Source: Macquaria australasica
Taxonomy: Eukaryota; Chordata; Actinopteri; Centrarchiformes; Percichthyidae
Reading direction: 5' to 3'
DNA: 64,000 nt
NCBI GenBank assembly: GCA_005408345.1
Contig: SEMN01000263.1
Coordinates: forward strand, 186,001 to 250,000
How positions within the stretch are numbered: the first letter of the stretch is position 1; each line of letters opens with the position of its first letter. The position numbers and the translations under genes are program-made. The notes beneath the pieces are model-generated. The model was not told the origin of the DNA and ran no database searches. It was given only the letters and a program-made list of their open reading frames with translations. Below are positions 34,001-46,737 of the stretch, in pieces.

Positions 34001-37000
34001 ATGATCTGGGGTCTGCCTAGACCACTATGGAAATAAGTGTTAAGTGTTCAATATTATGTGTTCCTGCATTCCCAGGTCCCCTGATGGTTTGAATTTGTGT
34101 CTTTTGTTATGGCTTTTTTCTTATGTGAACTTTTGTGTGTTATATGTAGGTTGTTAAAGACGAAACCAAAGACCTGCTAGCCAAAAAGACACAACACCTG
34201 TATAAGACAGCTTGGGATTGTTGGAAAGTGTGGTTTTTTCACCTTTTTCTTCCTTTCACTGCTTCCAGTCTTTGTGCTAAGCTAGGCTAAAACACATCCC
34301 AGTCCTAACATTTCACTGGACACAGAGATGTAATCAATATTGATCCTCTCTTCTAACTGTGGGTAATGACAGAAAACTAGTATTGTTACTTTAAGTGTCA
34401 GCTTGAGCTTGAGGGATTCTTGCCACACCATCACTTCTTGGGTGTAAATGTGTATGTCATAAAATGTGTGAACAAGCAACACTAACCTTGCGGTCCTCTT
34501 TGAAGAGATCTGCTGCTGTGGTGAAGTGGGGGACAGCGTTTTTACAGTGTGGACACCCTGGAAGAGGAGAAGACACAGATGGGACATTATTACAGCTCAT
34601 CATGACACATTTACAACATCGAGCTTCATGTCCTAACAGCACCTTATACAGGTACTAATGTCATGTAAACATAATGCTACTAACATGCACACATTCAGAT
34701 AAAATCACTTCCATACATCATTTAATCGATCTCATACATGTTCATAAAGCATGTGGCCCCTTCACAATCCTGCAGTTATTTAGAGGTTTACACCACATTA
34801 GAGATGGTTCACTTGTACATTATGAGAGACTGTAAATCTCTTTATTGCTGTCATAAACACAACCTCCCTGGCTCTCTCTGCTCGAGCGGCCATCTTTATA
34901 GAGTAAGTCAATACTTACACAGATACACAACTAGGTACCACAACTACAGATGCCATTTACAGACAGCAAGTTCACTTCTAGTAGGTGGAGGCAAGATGAT
35001 TCAGCTACACATGAGGTGACCAGGTTGTGTGATAAATAAATCTGTGAGGGAAGATTTTGATTCTAGCTACATCTTGCTAGATAGAAGGGGAGGATGTATG
35101 TGTGCACTGCACTTGCAATCAAACAGTGTAATAACTAATGTTTTTCCATTGAATTTTGGTTGAAGTTTGACTTCCTGTAGGCGCTGCTCGTTTGTTTTGT
35201 TCCTTTGTTGCTAAAGTCAAGTACCCAGTTCTTCTTCTGTTCATTACAATCAAAACTTTCTGCTGCTGTTGAAAAACTGGAAAGGTGAATTTGGCAAAAA
35301 CACCTCTTGTGGTGACAAATCCAAGAAGAAAAAAAAAAGCAGCTTAGCAGCTTGGCAGTGGGAGACTGGATAAAAGCTTTTATTTGCAGAGTTTGGGTTA
35401 AATCACTAGTCAATTAGCCCATGACAAAGAGTCACAAATTAACTATATTTTTAAGAAAGTATGTGGATTATTTCTTTTTTTTCCCCCTCATAAACCACCT
35501 GTGACAGTTTTTCCATAAGTTTACTAATGCTAATTCTGATGATGGGTTGGAATTTATTCAGCGAGAGATGTTGTGGGCTAAGTGTACAGAAGGTACAGTG
35601 CTGATTGTTAAGCTAACCAGTGCTGACTGTTTGCATGGACGGGTTGGTTAGTAGGTGGATACAAAAACACATGGACCCCCAAACATTACATCCATATGTG
35701 ATTTTTAAACATGTCATTCCAAACCATGGGCATTAATCTGCTGCTTTAACAGCCTCCACTCTTCTAGGCTTCAGGCTTTTTAGCATAACAGATTATCAAA
35801 GCTACATCAAATCTCATAAATGTAAGTACTATAAAAATGTACAAAACAAAGTATATTCAGTTACACATTGTTGACACTGGCCCTGTTATAACCAAGATCT
35901 CAGGATTTGTTCCCACGAGTCATTAAGAGCATTAACACAATGATCCCACTGTAAATGGATTTCAAAGGCTACAAGTGCACTGGGGCTGATGGTGGCCCCA
36001 GTTATAATTAGGCATTTTTACTGTTGCGTGCATGCCCACAAGCATTCACGTACACACTGATTACTCTATCTTCAACTAAATTATACATCAACTCTGCAAC
36101 CGTCCATATGCCTTCCTTTTCAGGGCCGCCTCTCTAAGCCAGCATTCAGCACAGCTCAGAAATCCATTTCCTGCTGAAGTACCCTTTTAGCTGCAACATT
36201 AAATGGCCTTTAAACCTTTAAAGGTTCTGTCGCAATTCTGAAATTGATATATAAAAAAAAACACAGCAGTGTGCCATATGCCATGTTTTTCCCTCACATG
36301 AAGAGAACAGACCGACCAGGCAGGTCACTGTAACTGCTCAGAGATTGCCTAAGAGTGGAATAAAAGCAGATAATAAACAAAGAGCAGGTGGCGACACACA
36401 CACCGCAAGTACAGGAATATTTCAGTTTTCACATCTCTCATACCTTCTGTCATCCAAGCTGCTTTAAAGCAGCTAAAGGGTAGGTCTGCTGCTGATAATG
36501 AAACCTGCCACTATCATTTCTGTCCTCCACCTGCACAGACATTTTCACTCGCCTGCCTCATAATTACTGACAGAGACAGACCGTGAGGTAGGGAGAAAAG
36601 CAGACAGATAAATACAAAGAGACTGCCAGGTAGATGCACTGTAACAGCCTTGATTATTTTCAACATTGATTAAAATGTGTAAACTACAAAAGTAAGAAAA
36701 GCAATATAAATATAGCTTAACATTAAATGCAACAAAATGTTTTGTTTGGAACTGAGAATCACTTAAAGAGGTAGGGCCCACTTTAACATGTTTTTTTGAG
36801 CTGTACACTAAATGATGACTGTACTGTGATGAAACATCAATGCTGGTGTTAATATTGACATTTCTTACCAAATTTATAAAAATCAGCATTTCATGGGTTG
36901 AATATGGCTCAACATGCCATCTACTGTTTCAAATCAGCCTTGAACCTGTGATGCCAATGCTGACATAGAGCCAACCGGTTGGGACCTGTCTATGTCATGA

Positions 37001-40000
37001 AATGTATTTAAAAAAAAGACTCTAATCAGTGTTAGTCAGTCTTCCCCGTGTCCCCTGACCCACACACACTACGTAACCATGAGGCCACGCCTCCTACAGT
37101 TGTTGTCCCCACACTCGAGAGGGTTCTAGCACAATTTGAGAGCATACAGATGGCTCCAATTGGGTATTTAGTAAATTAAACAATGCTTTAATTTAACACT
37201 GTATGTAAACAAAGGGACTATCAACTTAGTATTGCCTGAGGTCAGGAAAGAGTTGGCGAGAGAGAGAGAGAAGATGTGATGGCATTTAGTTTTAGTTTAG
37301 GTTCGGTTATGCAGATTTGAGGCAAAATGTTCATAAACCAAACCTCTGTTAAAATACTGATGGTTGTGTCTGAAGCATCTCCAGCCTTGATGTCTTGGCA
37401 AGCAGCTGTATCTCATCAAATGCTCTATTAAACGCGAGCTCCCTCACTGATAAGACACCAGTGAGCAGGGTGCAGATGGGCGGGAGGGCAGCAGGTTGTT
37501 GCTGCCTGATGTGCATCTGGGGTGTCTCTTTGTAGAGGGAAGCACCAAAGGGCCCAACGGAGGCAGCAGCCTGATCGCTGTGCCCTGTCTGGCTTTGAAG
37601 CCCTCATCAGACACAAAGGGCAAAAAAAAAAAAACAGGCACAGAGGTGCATGTGTGTCTACGTGTGTATTGATAATTAAGTTAGTCACTCTGCATTCCCT
37701 CTGCATCTGTGTTTTGTTTGAGAACTCAGATGAAGAGTGTTGTAACACTGGGTCCTAACATTTTTAAATAAATCATTTCAAAGACAAGTTCAATGACAGA
37801 TGCTCTCCCCTAACAGCTGAGTTAGTTGACGCCAAAGATGAGACTGGGGTTGGCTAAAGATATTCTAAACTTAATATTGAAGTCTGACTTCAGTTAGCCC
37901 AATCTGCCCAGAGAACAGATTAAATTTCAGAAATGAAGTCCACTAAGTCTCTGAATTGTTTGTGTTTGTGATGACCTTTAAAACGGCTTAAATTGATTTT
38001 CTACTTAGAAGCAGACCTCGAAAACAAGTGAAAAAACTAAAACATCTGACATATTAGTGTCTTGTTAATTTTTCATGGCAAACATGTTAGCAAACAATTG
38101 TCCATTTACACATCCAGCATTCATTTGGAGTCATGTTTGTGTCCACCTGTTGTCTATTTAGCACTACTTTGGTCTCCTCCAACTTATAAATATCTGGCTC
38201 TTTTGTTGCTAGATGTTCCACTTTCTTCACCAGCTAGTCATTAGTTGTGTCTGTCTACTGTTTGGTGCTGAGCAGGCAACGTACAGTGGGTTTATCAGAG
38301 CTTGGTCATTGAAAACAGCTGCCTGCTGCTGCTGGAAATGCTGAGGGGACTGAACAATACAGTAAAGGTGACGTAAAACCAAAACAATGAGCTAAAAGAG
38401 GCTAAAGAGCTGCAGAGTTGGCAATAATTCTCTGTGGGCTTATCACTTTGTGAAACCACTTTCATATTACTTGTAGACATTTGAATCATTGCTACTATTA
38501 AAAATGTTAATTAGCAGAGCTTTAAACGCCATTATCAGTTGAACGCTGATCACACACAATTTTAACTTCACTAAAAAGATACATTTTGACAGGTCAGACT
38601 ATGACAGTTCATATGGCAATATAAAGGTAATTTTATTGCCAATTAAAACATTTAACAGGACATTTATGGTCAATTCTGCTATTTATCAGGGCTTAACTAT
38701 AAAGCTGTATTATAGAATTGTATGTTTTCCAGGAACCCTGAAATATGGAGGTTGAACAGTGATTTGTTCTCTTTTTTAACTTGCACAAATCTATTCTGAG
38801 TCATCTGAATCATTCCTCAGTCTCCCCATGGGTTAGGTGGGGTTTATATACTGTGCGATGAGGAGCTTGACAGGCAGCTCTGAGTTACGTATGCACACTG
38901 GTTTACACCCAGGATATAATCACACCAAGTCCATCAGAGCAGGTCTGTGATTGCACTTTGTTGCAACAACTTCACACGTACACTTAATATTTTGATTAAA
39001 ACAGCCAGGCTTATGAAATTCAACAGTTTGTGCAAAGTGTCTAGTGCCAGTTACAGAACAGCCTATCAGGAGTAATTCGGGACTTTTGTGTAGAGGGTTA
39101 CTTCCAAACTATGTTGTTAACAGGTAGAGTTGTTATGAATTGCTGTAAACTCTTACAGGGAGCGTAGAACATGACCAGAGCATGTTTCTTCTTCTTCAGC
39201 GCCTCTCGAAAATCCTCTGATCCAAGATGGCTGATGCTGGAGGGCTTGTCCTCCCAAGACTGCTCTGGTGGAGGAGGTGCCTGGGGACTGCAGACATGAA
39301 AGACAGCAAAGCAGCATTTATTATGTATACTACAAGGAGGGAAAAACACTAGAATTCTAGTGATATAACAGAACACTCAGTGAGTGAGACTGTATGTCAG
39401 TCTTATATAAAATGATGTCTGCTGACCTCTGGTCACAGACTTTGCCTTTATAGAGCCTGTAATTGCCACAGCTGGACTGATGTCATTGCAGGTCCATTAC
39501 TTTTCACAGTGACCCTTTCCAAAGATCAATCAATTACACTGGGAGGACGTTTTGAAAAAAGTGTTGCAGCTAATTATTGCTTCATCAACCACTTTGTTTT
39601 AGAAGGTAACAGATAAGGAATGTTAGTTGGCATGCAGGACAAAAGAGAGCGCAGCTACAAAGTTTAAGCTCCAGACTAAATGACTGTAATGTACATGAGC
39701 TTGAGTCTGTGTCTAAAGGTGTGAACTTTGCACAGGCAGCGTTTGTTAGACAGAAGTAAAGAAGTGATCAGGCTGCCTGCAGAGTGTGTGACTCACTTGT
39801 GCATGAACTCGATGATCTTGTCTTTGCTTCGGAGATGTGGCAGCGTGTACTTCTCTTCACCTTTCTCGAAATACTTAACAGTTGGGAAGCCAGAGATCTT
39901 GAAGCGATCCCCCACAGCTTTGTGAACCGTGGAATCCACTGCTGCCAACACACCTGGACTCTGTGCAGAAATAACAATAGCAAAGCTTAAGTCACATGGG

Positions 40001-43000
40001 ACTTTCGTACAATAATAACTATAGAATGATCTGTGCAATTAGACCAATTATTGTCTCTTAGACTAACCTGTCACATGACACCAATTAACACCAACTACTT
40101 TAGAAACAATCCAAGTTCAACCTTTGCAAAGGAGCACACACTGTTTATATAAAAGTGCTGCATTAGAAACACTAGCAGAGAAGCAAGGAGGAGAAAATAA
40201 ATGATATGTTGGGTCTTAAGGGCTCAGGGTGAGAGAGGCTCCAGTCCATCCATATTAGATAATGGCCAGGCTTTTCCCATTGACCTCTGGTGCCTGGCAG
40301 AGAGCCACAAGGAGAAGGTCCAAGCGTCTGGCCGGGGGGACGCTCATGGATGAGATAATTGTTACAGTCACCAGGCTCGAGTTTTATAGGCCCTGCCCCT
40401 GGCTGGGGAGTGTTGGATTACCACAGAGGACAGCATGGCGGAGAGGAGAGGGAGGAACACACCCGGCTAATCAGAAACACATCGAGAGCTGGGCTGAAGG
40501 ACAGGCCAACCAGCGCGTCAGCTGCATTGGCCAAAAGCCTTCAGGCCAAGAGAAGGGATTATTAAGATCTGTTAATGAGGCACCCCTACACCCGTGTAGT
40601 TCTGTATGTTCATCAGAGTGTGAAATATGAACAAAACAAACAGGCATGTAGAGATGCATGCTGTCCACACGTAAACACAAGCAAAGGTCATGAAACTTAC
40701 GTTAGCGCCCTTGTTGAGTATTTCAGCAGCTTCATCATACTCTGGCTTCATCTTCTTGCAGTGTCCGCACCCTAAAAGATTCAAATCACACATCAGAGCC
40801 CGGCCAATGACAGATTTCTGATATTTGAGAGTCAAAAAATACTGTAGTCATTTTTTTCAGTTCTTCTTATTAAAAACTCAGAACTAAACAAACATCTTCG
40901 GTAATAATCCCTCAAAACTGGTTATTAAATATATGTACTGTGGCAGGATATCTTAAAGTTTAGAGTTTAAAGTAATGTAAATATAAAACAATATAAATAT
41001 CATGGTACATTTTAAACTGTTAACTCATTATACAGAGAAATACAGCAAACACTTGAATTAAGAAAAATGAGGATCAGAAATGCATGGAAATGCACACTAT
41101 AAAACATTTATGTACTAAAATCTTTATTCAAATATGGGCCGACACATATCAATACCAATGAATCTGTGATAAGCTAATGTCGGCTGATAAGATCAGCTCG
41201 CTCTCTAAAACAGTCAAATCAGTGAGAGTAAATAAGACAGATGAAGGAATCACCTCTCAGTCTCGCAGAGCATATAAACAAGAAATAACTGCATATTTCT
41301 GAAGAATGACTTCCATAAAACCAACGCTCACAGCTTTAATGCTGCAGTCTTTGCACAACATGACGCCCTCAGAGCTGTCTTGTTGAATCAATGCATCAAC
41401 AGCTGTAATTCTCTGGTGTCCTGCTGTTTCACCCTGGTTCGTCAGTGGCTTTACTGCTGACATGCTGAGGGTGAAGCTGTAAATGAGATGACAAGAGTCT
41501 CTCATGTTTAACCAGGAGAGCCAAGTCATGTCTGATTACTTACTACATGTTTCACTCTCAGGCATGGCTATGTGTTTTGTGTCTGAGCAAGCATGTTAGA
41601 GACAAACTGAGTGCGACTAAGAGCTGGGTGTGAGTGAGGGATGAGTACGGTAGTGAAAGAAAGAGGAAGACAAAAGGAGAGGGAGAGACAGACGGGACAG
41701 AAACTGGTGGAGGTGTGGATAGAGCTTGGTGATATGGTTAAAATCAATATCATGACTAGTGGTGTGCCATATCATATTGTTCGTGATAATACCAATAGCA
41801 TTTTTAATGTGTCATATCATGAGATTAACAATATTATTATGTATGTGTTGATGTATTTACATAATGATTTGGCAGTAACAAACAGCAGAAATCGAAAGTA
41901 ATGCTGCTGATGACTCTGCTCTCTCTGGAGGAGTCAGTTTCCCAAAAAAAAAACAAAAAAAAAACAAAGTATCGACTTTGGTAGTGTGAAAATGGTTTTG
42001 CTTTTCAAAAATATATGTAATCTGACCTAAAATTACAAACAAACCCTCAGATCTACAACAAAACCACGACAAAATGGAAGCAGTGTAAGAAGTCTGTAAG
42101 AGAAAAAGGGGGCTCCACAAACAAAAACCTTATTTCACCCTCTCAAGCGGAATCACCTGCTAGAGCACAAAGAGCAAGTAATCAAAGTGCAGTAGCTGAT
42201 GTAAGGTCTAAACAACCAGAGAGACTACATTGGCGCAACCCTAGCATAACCGAATCATTTGCAACTTGTACTGACACAGTGGAAAGAAATCTCTGAAGCA
42301 GTCATGTTTTGTTTGGTTAAAGATATGATGGCAATCCAAACTGTTAAAAAGGAAGGATTCAAACACGGACAGTAAATATAATATCCCTAAAAGAAAGCGT
42401 TTTTCAAAGACAGTACTCCCAGACATGAACAAAGAATATCCTGATAACACAGCAGCTACACGATCCTCTGCAGACTACTATGCCTCGACCGCAGACATGT
42501 GCTTCTATGGTGCAATTAATGATACAATATTTTTCAGTATTTTGTCATATTGTCATTAATATTATTATTACAAAAATACCCTGCAGTATCATGATCTAAT
42601 TTTAAGGCAATATTGTCAGGAAGATTTTTCCTGTATCAATACATATCATGATATGACAATGAATAGTTCTCATAAAACAATCAAATTGATGTTCAATGAA
42701 ATATTATGTACAGCATCAATCTCTCCATATGTGTAAAACAAAAACTTGTATAACAGTGTTTCTGTCACAATCTAATTCCACTGAGAGTCCCTTAATGATA
42801 ATATGAATCTCTCAGCTCTAGATAACGTTGTGGTTTTCTCAACTCGAGAGTAAAAATTAAAAGAGAATGAATTCCATCACCAAACTTCATCATCAAATAC
42901 TGTACCTCTCTGTCCTTTAATTAAGAAGCAGGACAGCATTAGTGGTGTTTTTGCTGGATCTGGAGGTAGAGATGTCTGTATGCGTGTGTCCACATGTGTT

Positions 43001-43602
43001 TGCAACTGTTCCTTTCAACAAATCTGTTCGTGCTCCAAGCATCATGAATAAACTCCCTGCTTGGTGTGGAGGTGCGTTTAATATTGCATGAGCAGCGAGC
43101 AAACTAGCAAACATTTTATTTTTGGATCTAAAACGACTTTCAAAATACATAACAGTATTTGTTTCACACAATGTACAAGATGTTTCGTCTTAAGATGTAA
43201 TGAATATGCCGTTTGATCAGGGATGAGCAGTGTGTGTTATGTGCTCACAGTGCTGCGGTGCACAGATGCATGAAACAAACTTGGTACATTTCCAGAACTG
43301 GTAAATTGCCCTTGTCAAAACAGTTCAGGAATTCCTTTCTTCAATATACAATGCAGTGCTGGCGCAGGCTATAAATCAAGTGAGATATGACTTATGGGAA
43401 AAAAAGCTGCTTCTCTTTCAACTGAGTCACTGTAGTGTGTGATCATCAGATTGTGTTGAGGCTTACCGGAGAAACAGAGAGACTAAAAGGACTTTGTCTG
43501 ACCCTTCAAACTGATGAGCAAGAGAGAAAACCAAATGTCCGCCCTGTGCTATACATCAGCACTGCTCCGCATTCAGAACAAGTGGTGCATGAGGGGCATG
43601 GT

Positions 43603-43660
<58 letters not shown>

Positions 43661-44333
43661 GGGGGGGGGTGCTTACAGAAAGACACTGAAATATTGCTGA
43701 TTCAGACTGGAGTGTGGGGGAGAAGAGCTCAGACTCAAGAGAACGAACAAACTCGCCACACATCACTGTAGCTGTAAACAACTGATACATGCAAAAAAGG
43801 AAAAAGGCTGGTGAGTTCCCTCTGCTTCACAGTAAATGTTAGATGTTGAGGCGTTGAAAGGTCATCTTCTCTGGGTCCACTGCAGCAGTGAGCTGAGCCT
43901 GTGGCTACCTGCTAAGTGGCCAGTCAGGAGGGATGTTCAAATCAGACCTAATAACTTCCTGATGCACCAGCTGCAGCCCAAACACAAACATTTAGGGATC
44001 AAACATTGTAATTTATAGCCATATCTGCTGGAACAACACTGTGCATTCAATATTTTGCTGGGCTTTCTTCAAAACAACATTGAGAGAAACTTTTGTTTTG
44101 GTCCGGGACATAATCAGGCTCACATTGGGAAACAGAGCGTTCAGTTGGAGGTTTTGCCGCCGTAAGGAGCTGCACGCAAACAACCCCCGCTGAGTGCTGT
44201 TCAGAGGACAGTGAGAATGGCTGCACTGAGAGGTGGACAGAAATGCAAGCTGATGGTGGTGGTTGGGAGACCATTAATCTCACTTTGACAGCAGGGCCAT
44301 TAAAAAACTGCATTCAAGCAGCACGGCTGGGCA

Positions 44334-44375
<42 letters not shown>

Positions 44376-44477
44376 TGTGTGAGACAGAGGGAGAGATATG
44401 CGGTGTAATTGTGTGCAATAAATGTTTGTGTCATGGTGTGAAATGTGTGTTTGATATGTGTCACAGGTGTACAGATA

Positions 44478-44521
<44 letters not shown>

Positions 44522-46706
44522 CTGAAAAGACTTGATGCAGCTTGTTCTAGCTGACTGCCCTTGATCTGAGTGTGTGGGTGACTGGCTGCTGTCCGCAGGG
44601 TGAGTCAAGTGCAGGACGAGTGTCTGTGAAGCTATGACAGGGAGGACTAGTCTGCTACACGCACTGTCCAAACAGACGTCCACTCAAACATTTCTCTGTA
44701 CATCCAGGATAAGGATGGTGAAAAGAAAAACTTATCCTGAGTTATTCAGTCATGTTTTCTGCCCTAAATAACTACACCAACTACTGACACTAAAATAACC
44801 TCTGCAAGTCTGCTCGATAATGTGTGGTGTCAGCTAATGCTTTAGTAAATGGTAATATACAAGTGCGAATATGAGAACTTGATATAATACTCAATATAAA
44901 CCGAAAACCTAGCAAAGCCTCTGTGTGATTTTTAAAAAAAGTAAGGTTTGACAATACTATGCTCTTTTGATACAAAGTAATTTCTCTCTTTTTGGGAAAC
45001 TTCACATCTATAGTAAGGTTGTTTTATGTATTATTAAGAACAGCCAAAGTTTTCTGTGCTTTTATTTTGACGCAGATTTCAGTAAAGATGAAAATTTGGT
45101 TTTCAGAAGTTCCGACCCTTTAGAAGAAAACATGAAACCAGTATTATCAACTCTTTTTTTCGGAAATCAGGTAAAGCCTGCTTGAAAAGCCGTTAATTGA
45201 AGTCATAAATGCATATACTATATGATATCATTGGTGATGATTGGCATTAAGCAATGACGTCATCTATATGCCTGTAGTATGTATCTATGAATGACTACAC
45301 ATTCACCAATCAAGAAGGTGTATTTCTTCAAGGGATAGTAGCTAAAGTCTGCAAAAAAAGAAAAACATTAAATAGTTTTGTGGCTCGTTTTGAAAAAAAG
45401 TTGCTAAAGTTGTCTGAAAAGTTGCCAAAAGTAGCAAGAATGAACTCAGAATAGTATCAGCTCTGGATAACTTAACAGTCAGTCTTTAGATTTGTGGATA
45501 ATGCCAATATCCTACACCTAATGCATTTCAGGTACTGTATACTAAAGCATCAGAACTCAGCTATGTGGCTATGCACTATGCTAAAGTATTAACACACACC
45601 TGACATAGCTAAATGACTTGAAAGGGATGATTTTGATGCTTGATCTTGATTTTGGCCTGTGATCAATTGGTCGAGTGGCACAAAGACATTTTGGAAAATG
45701 TTTTACTAAGGGTTAGATGACAAAATCAATATCAGTTTCATCTCTGTTAGTTCAACACAGAGATGGCTCTGTGATGTGTTTAGTTTAGCACAACAACTTG
45801 AAGCAGGGGAAACAACCTATAACTCCATCAAAGGTAAATTCCCACAACACCAAAGCTGCCTGATTTACATGTTGTATATTCATATTTAACATGTGCAAAA
45901 AAAGAAAGCGATACATGGAGTTAAGTACGCACTGTAGCTACTTCTTGACCAAAAGCTGGTCCGAGTGGCTGCATGCAGCATCTCAGTCTATCCTAGTCTG
46001 CACGTCTTGCATAACGGTTGTTTTTACATTCCAATAAGACTGATCTGATAAATTAAATTATGTCACTTGGCTTTTCCTACCCGGCGGATTATATTTACAG
46101 AAATCTCATGTCATGATGTTTTTTTTCCTTGCCAACTGGCAGAAATTACTTTAAATATTAACGCAAAAATATTTTGGAGTTTTAGGCAGTGAATAATGAC
46201 ATAGCAGATGTAGCAGGTCCCACTGCAGTGCGTGTGTTAAGGATGTGTTTTAATCACTTCAACAGCTGGAGAGTGTGTTTGCCCTCTGGGTGGAGTGCAG
46301 TGCTCCCGGCAAGCTGGAGGTATGAAAGCTCTGCAGCAAAGTATGCGATGAAATTTGGAAAACAATGAATCATCATTATGGTGAAAGCTAGGGAAAAGGA
46401 CGCTCCTCTTATTTATTCATCTATGTTTCATCTATTTTTACAGCGTAGACACTGAGATAAGCACAGAGGGGAAGGGAGCAGTTGGGCAGGTAGAGAGAGG
46501 AGAATGGATTAGGAGGTGAATGGTAGGAGGAGGTGAAGCAGTGAGAAGTAAAGAGGTAGCTCAACCTCACTCAGAAAGTGGGGTGAATCTATTTGCATGA
46601 TTTTACAGCTATGGGTCGCATTTATCAACATGCCAGATCTCCTTTGGACAGCTTCCTCACACAAAGGAGGGCTGGACCAAAGCAAAGCAATCTGGAACTA
46701 GGAAAA

Positions 46707-46737
<31 letters not shown>

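Larger units (their letters stand above)
28923..34486 (-). other. pdia5 intron
   Basis: 5,564 bp. 29700-30030 and 30720-30950 are repeat-free, higher-complexity blocks that could be regulatory. About 32262-32520 resembles an old dispersed repeat. 33605-33745 and 34215-34380 are parts of repeat R5. No other exon seen. Confidence 0.65.

Noticed and set aside
43435..44683. ORFs with VCVCVC or THTHTH runs
   Set aside because: Translations of (GT)n/(CA)n microsatellites.
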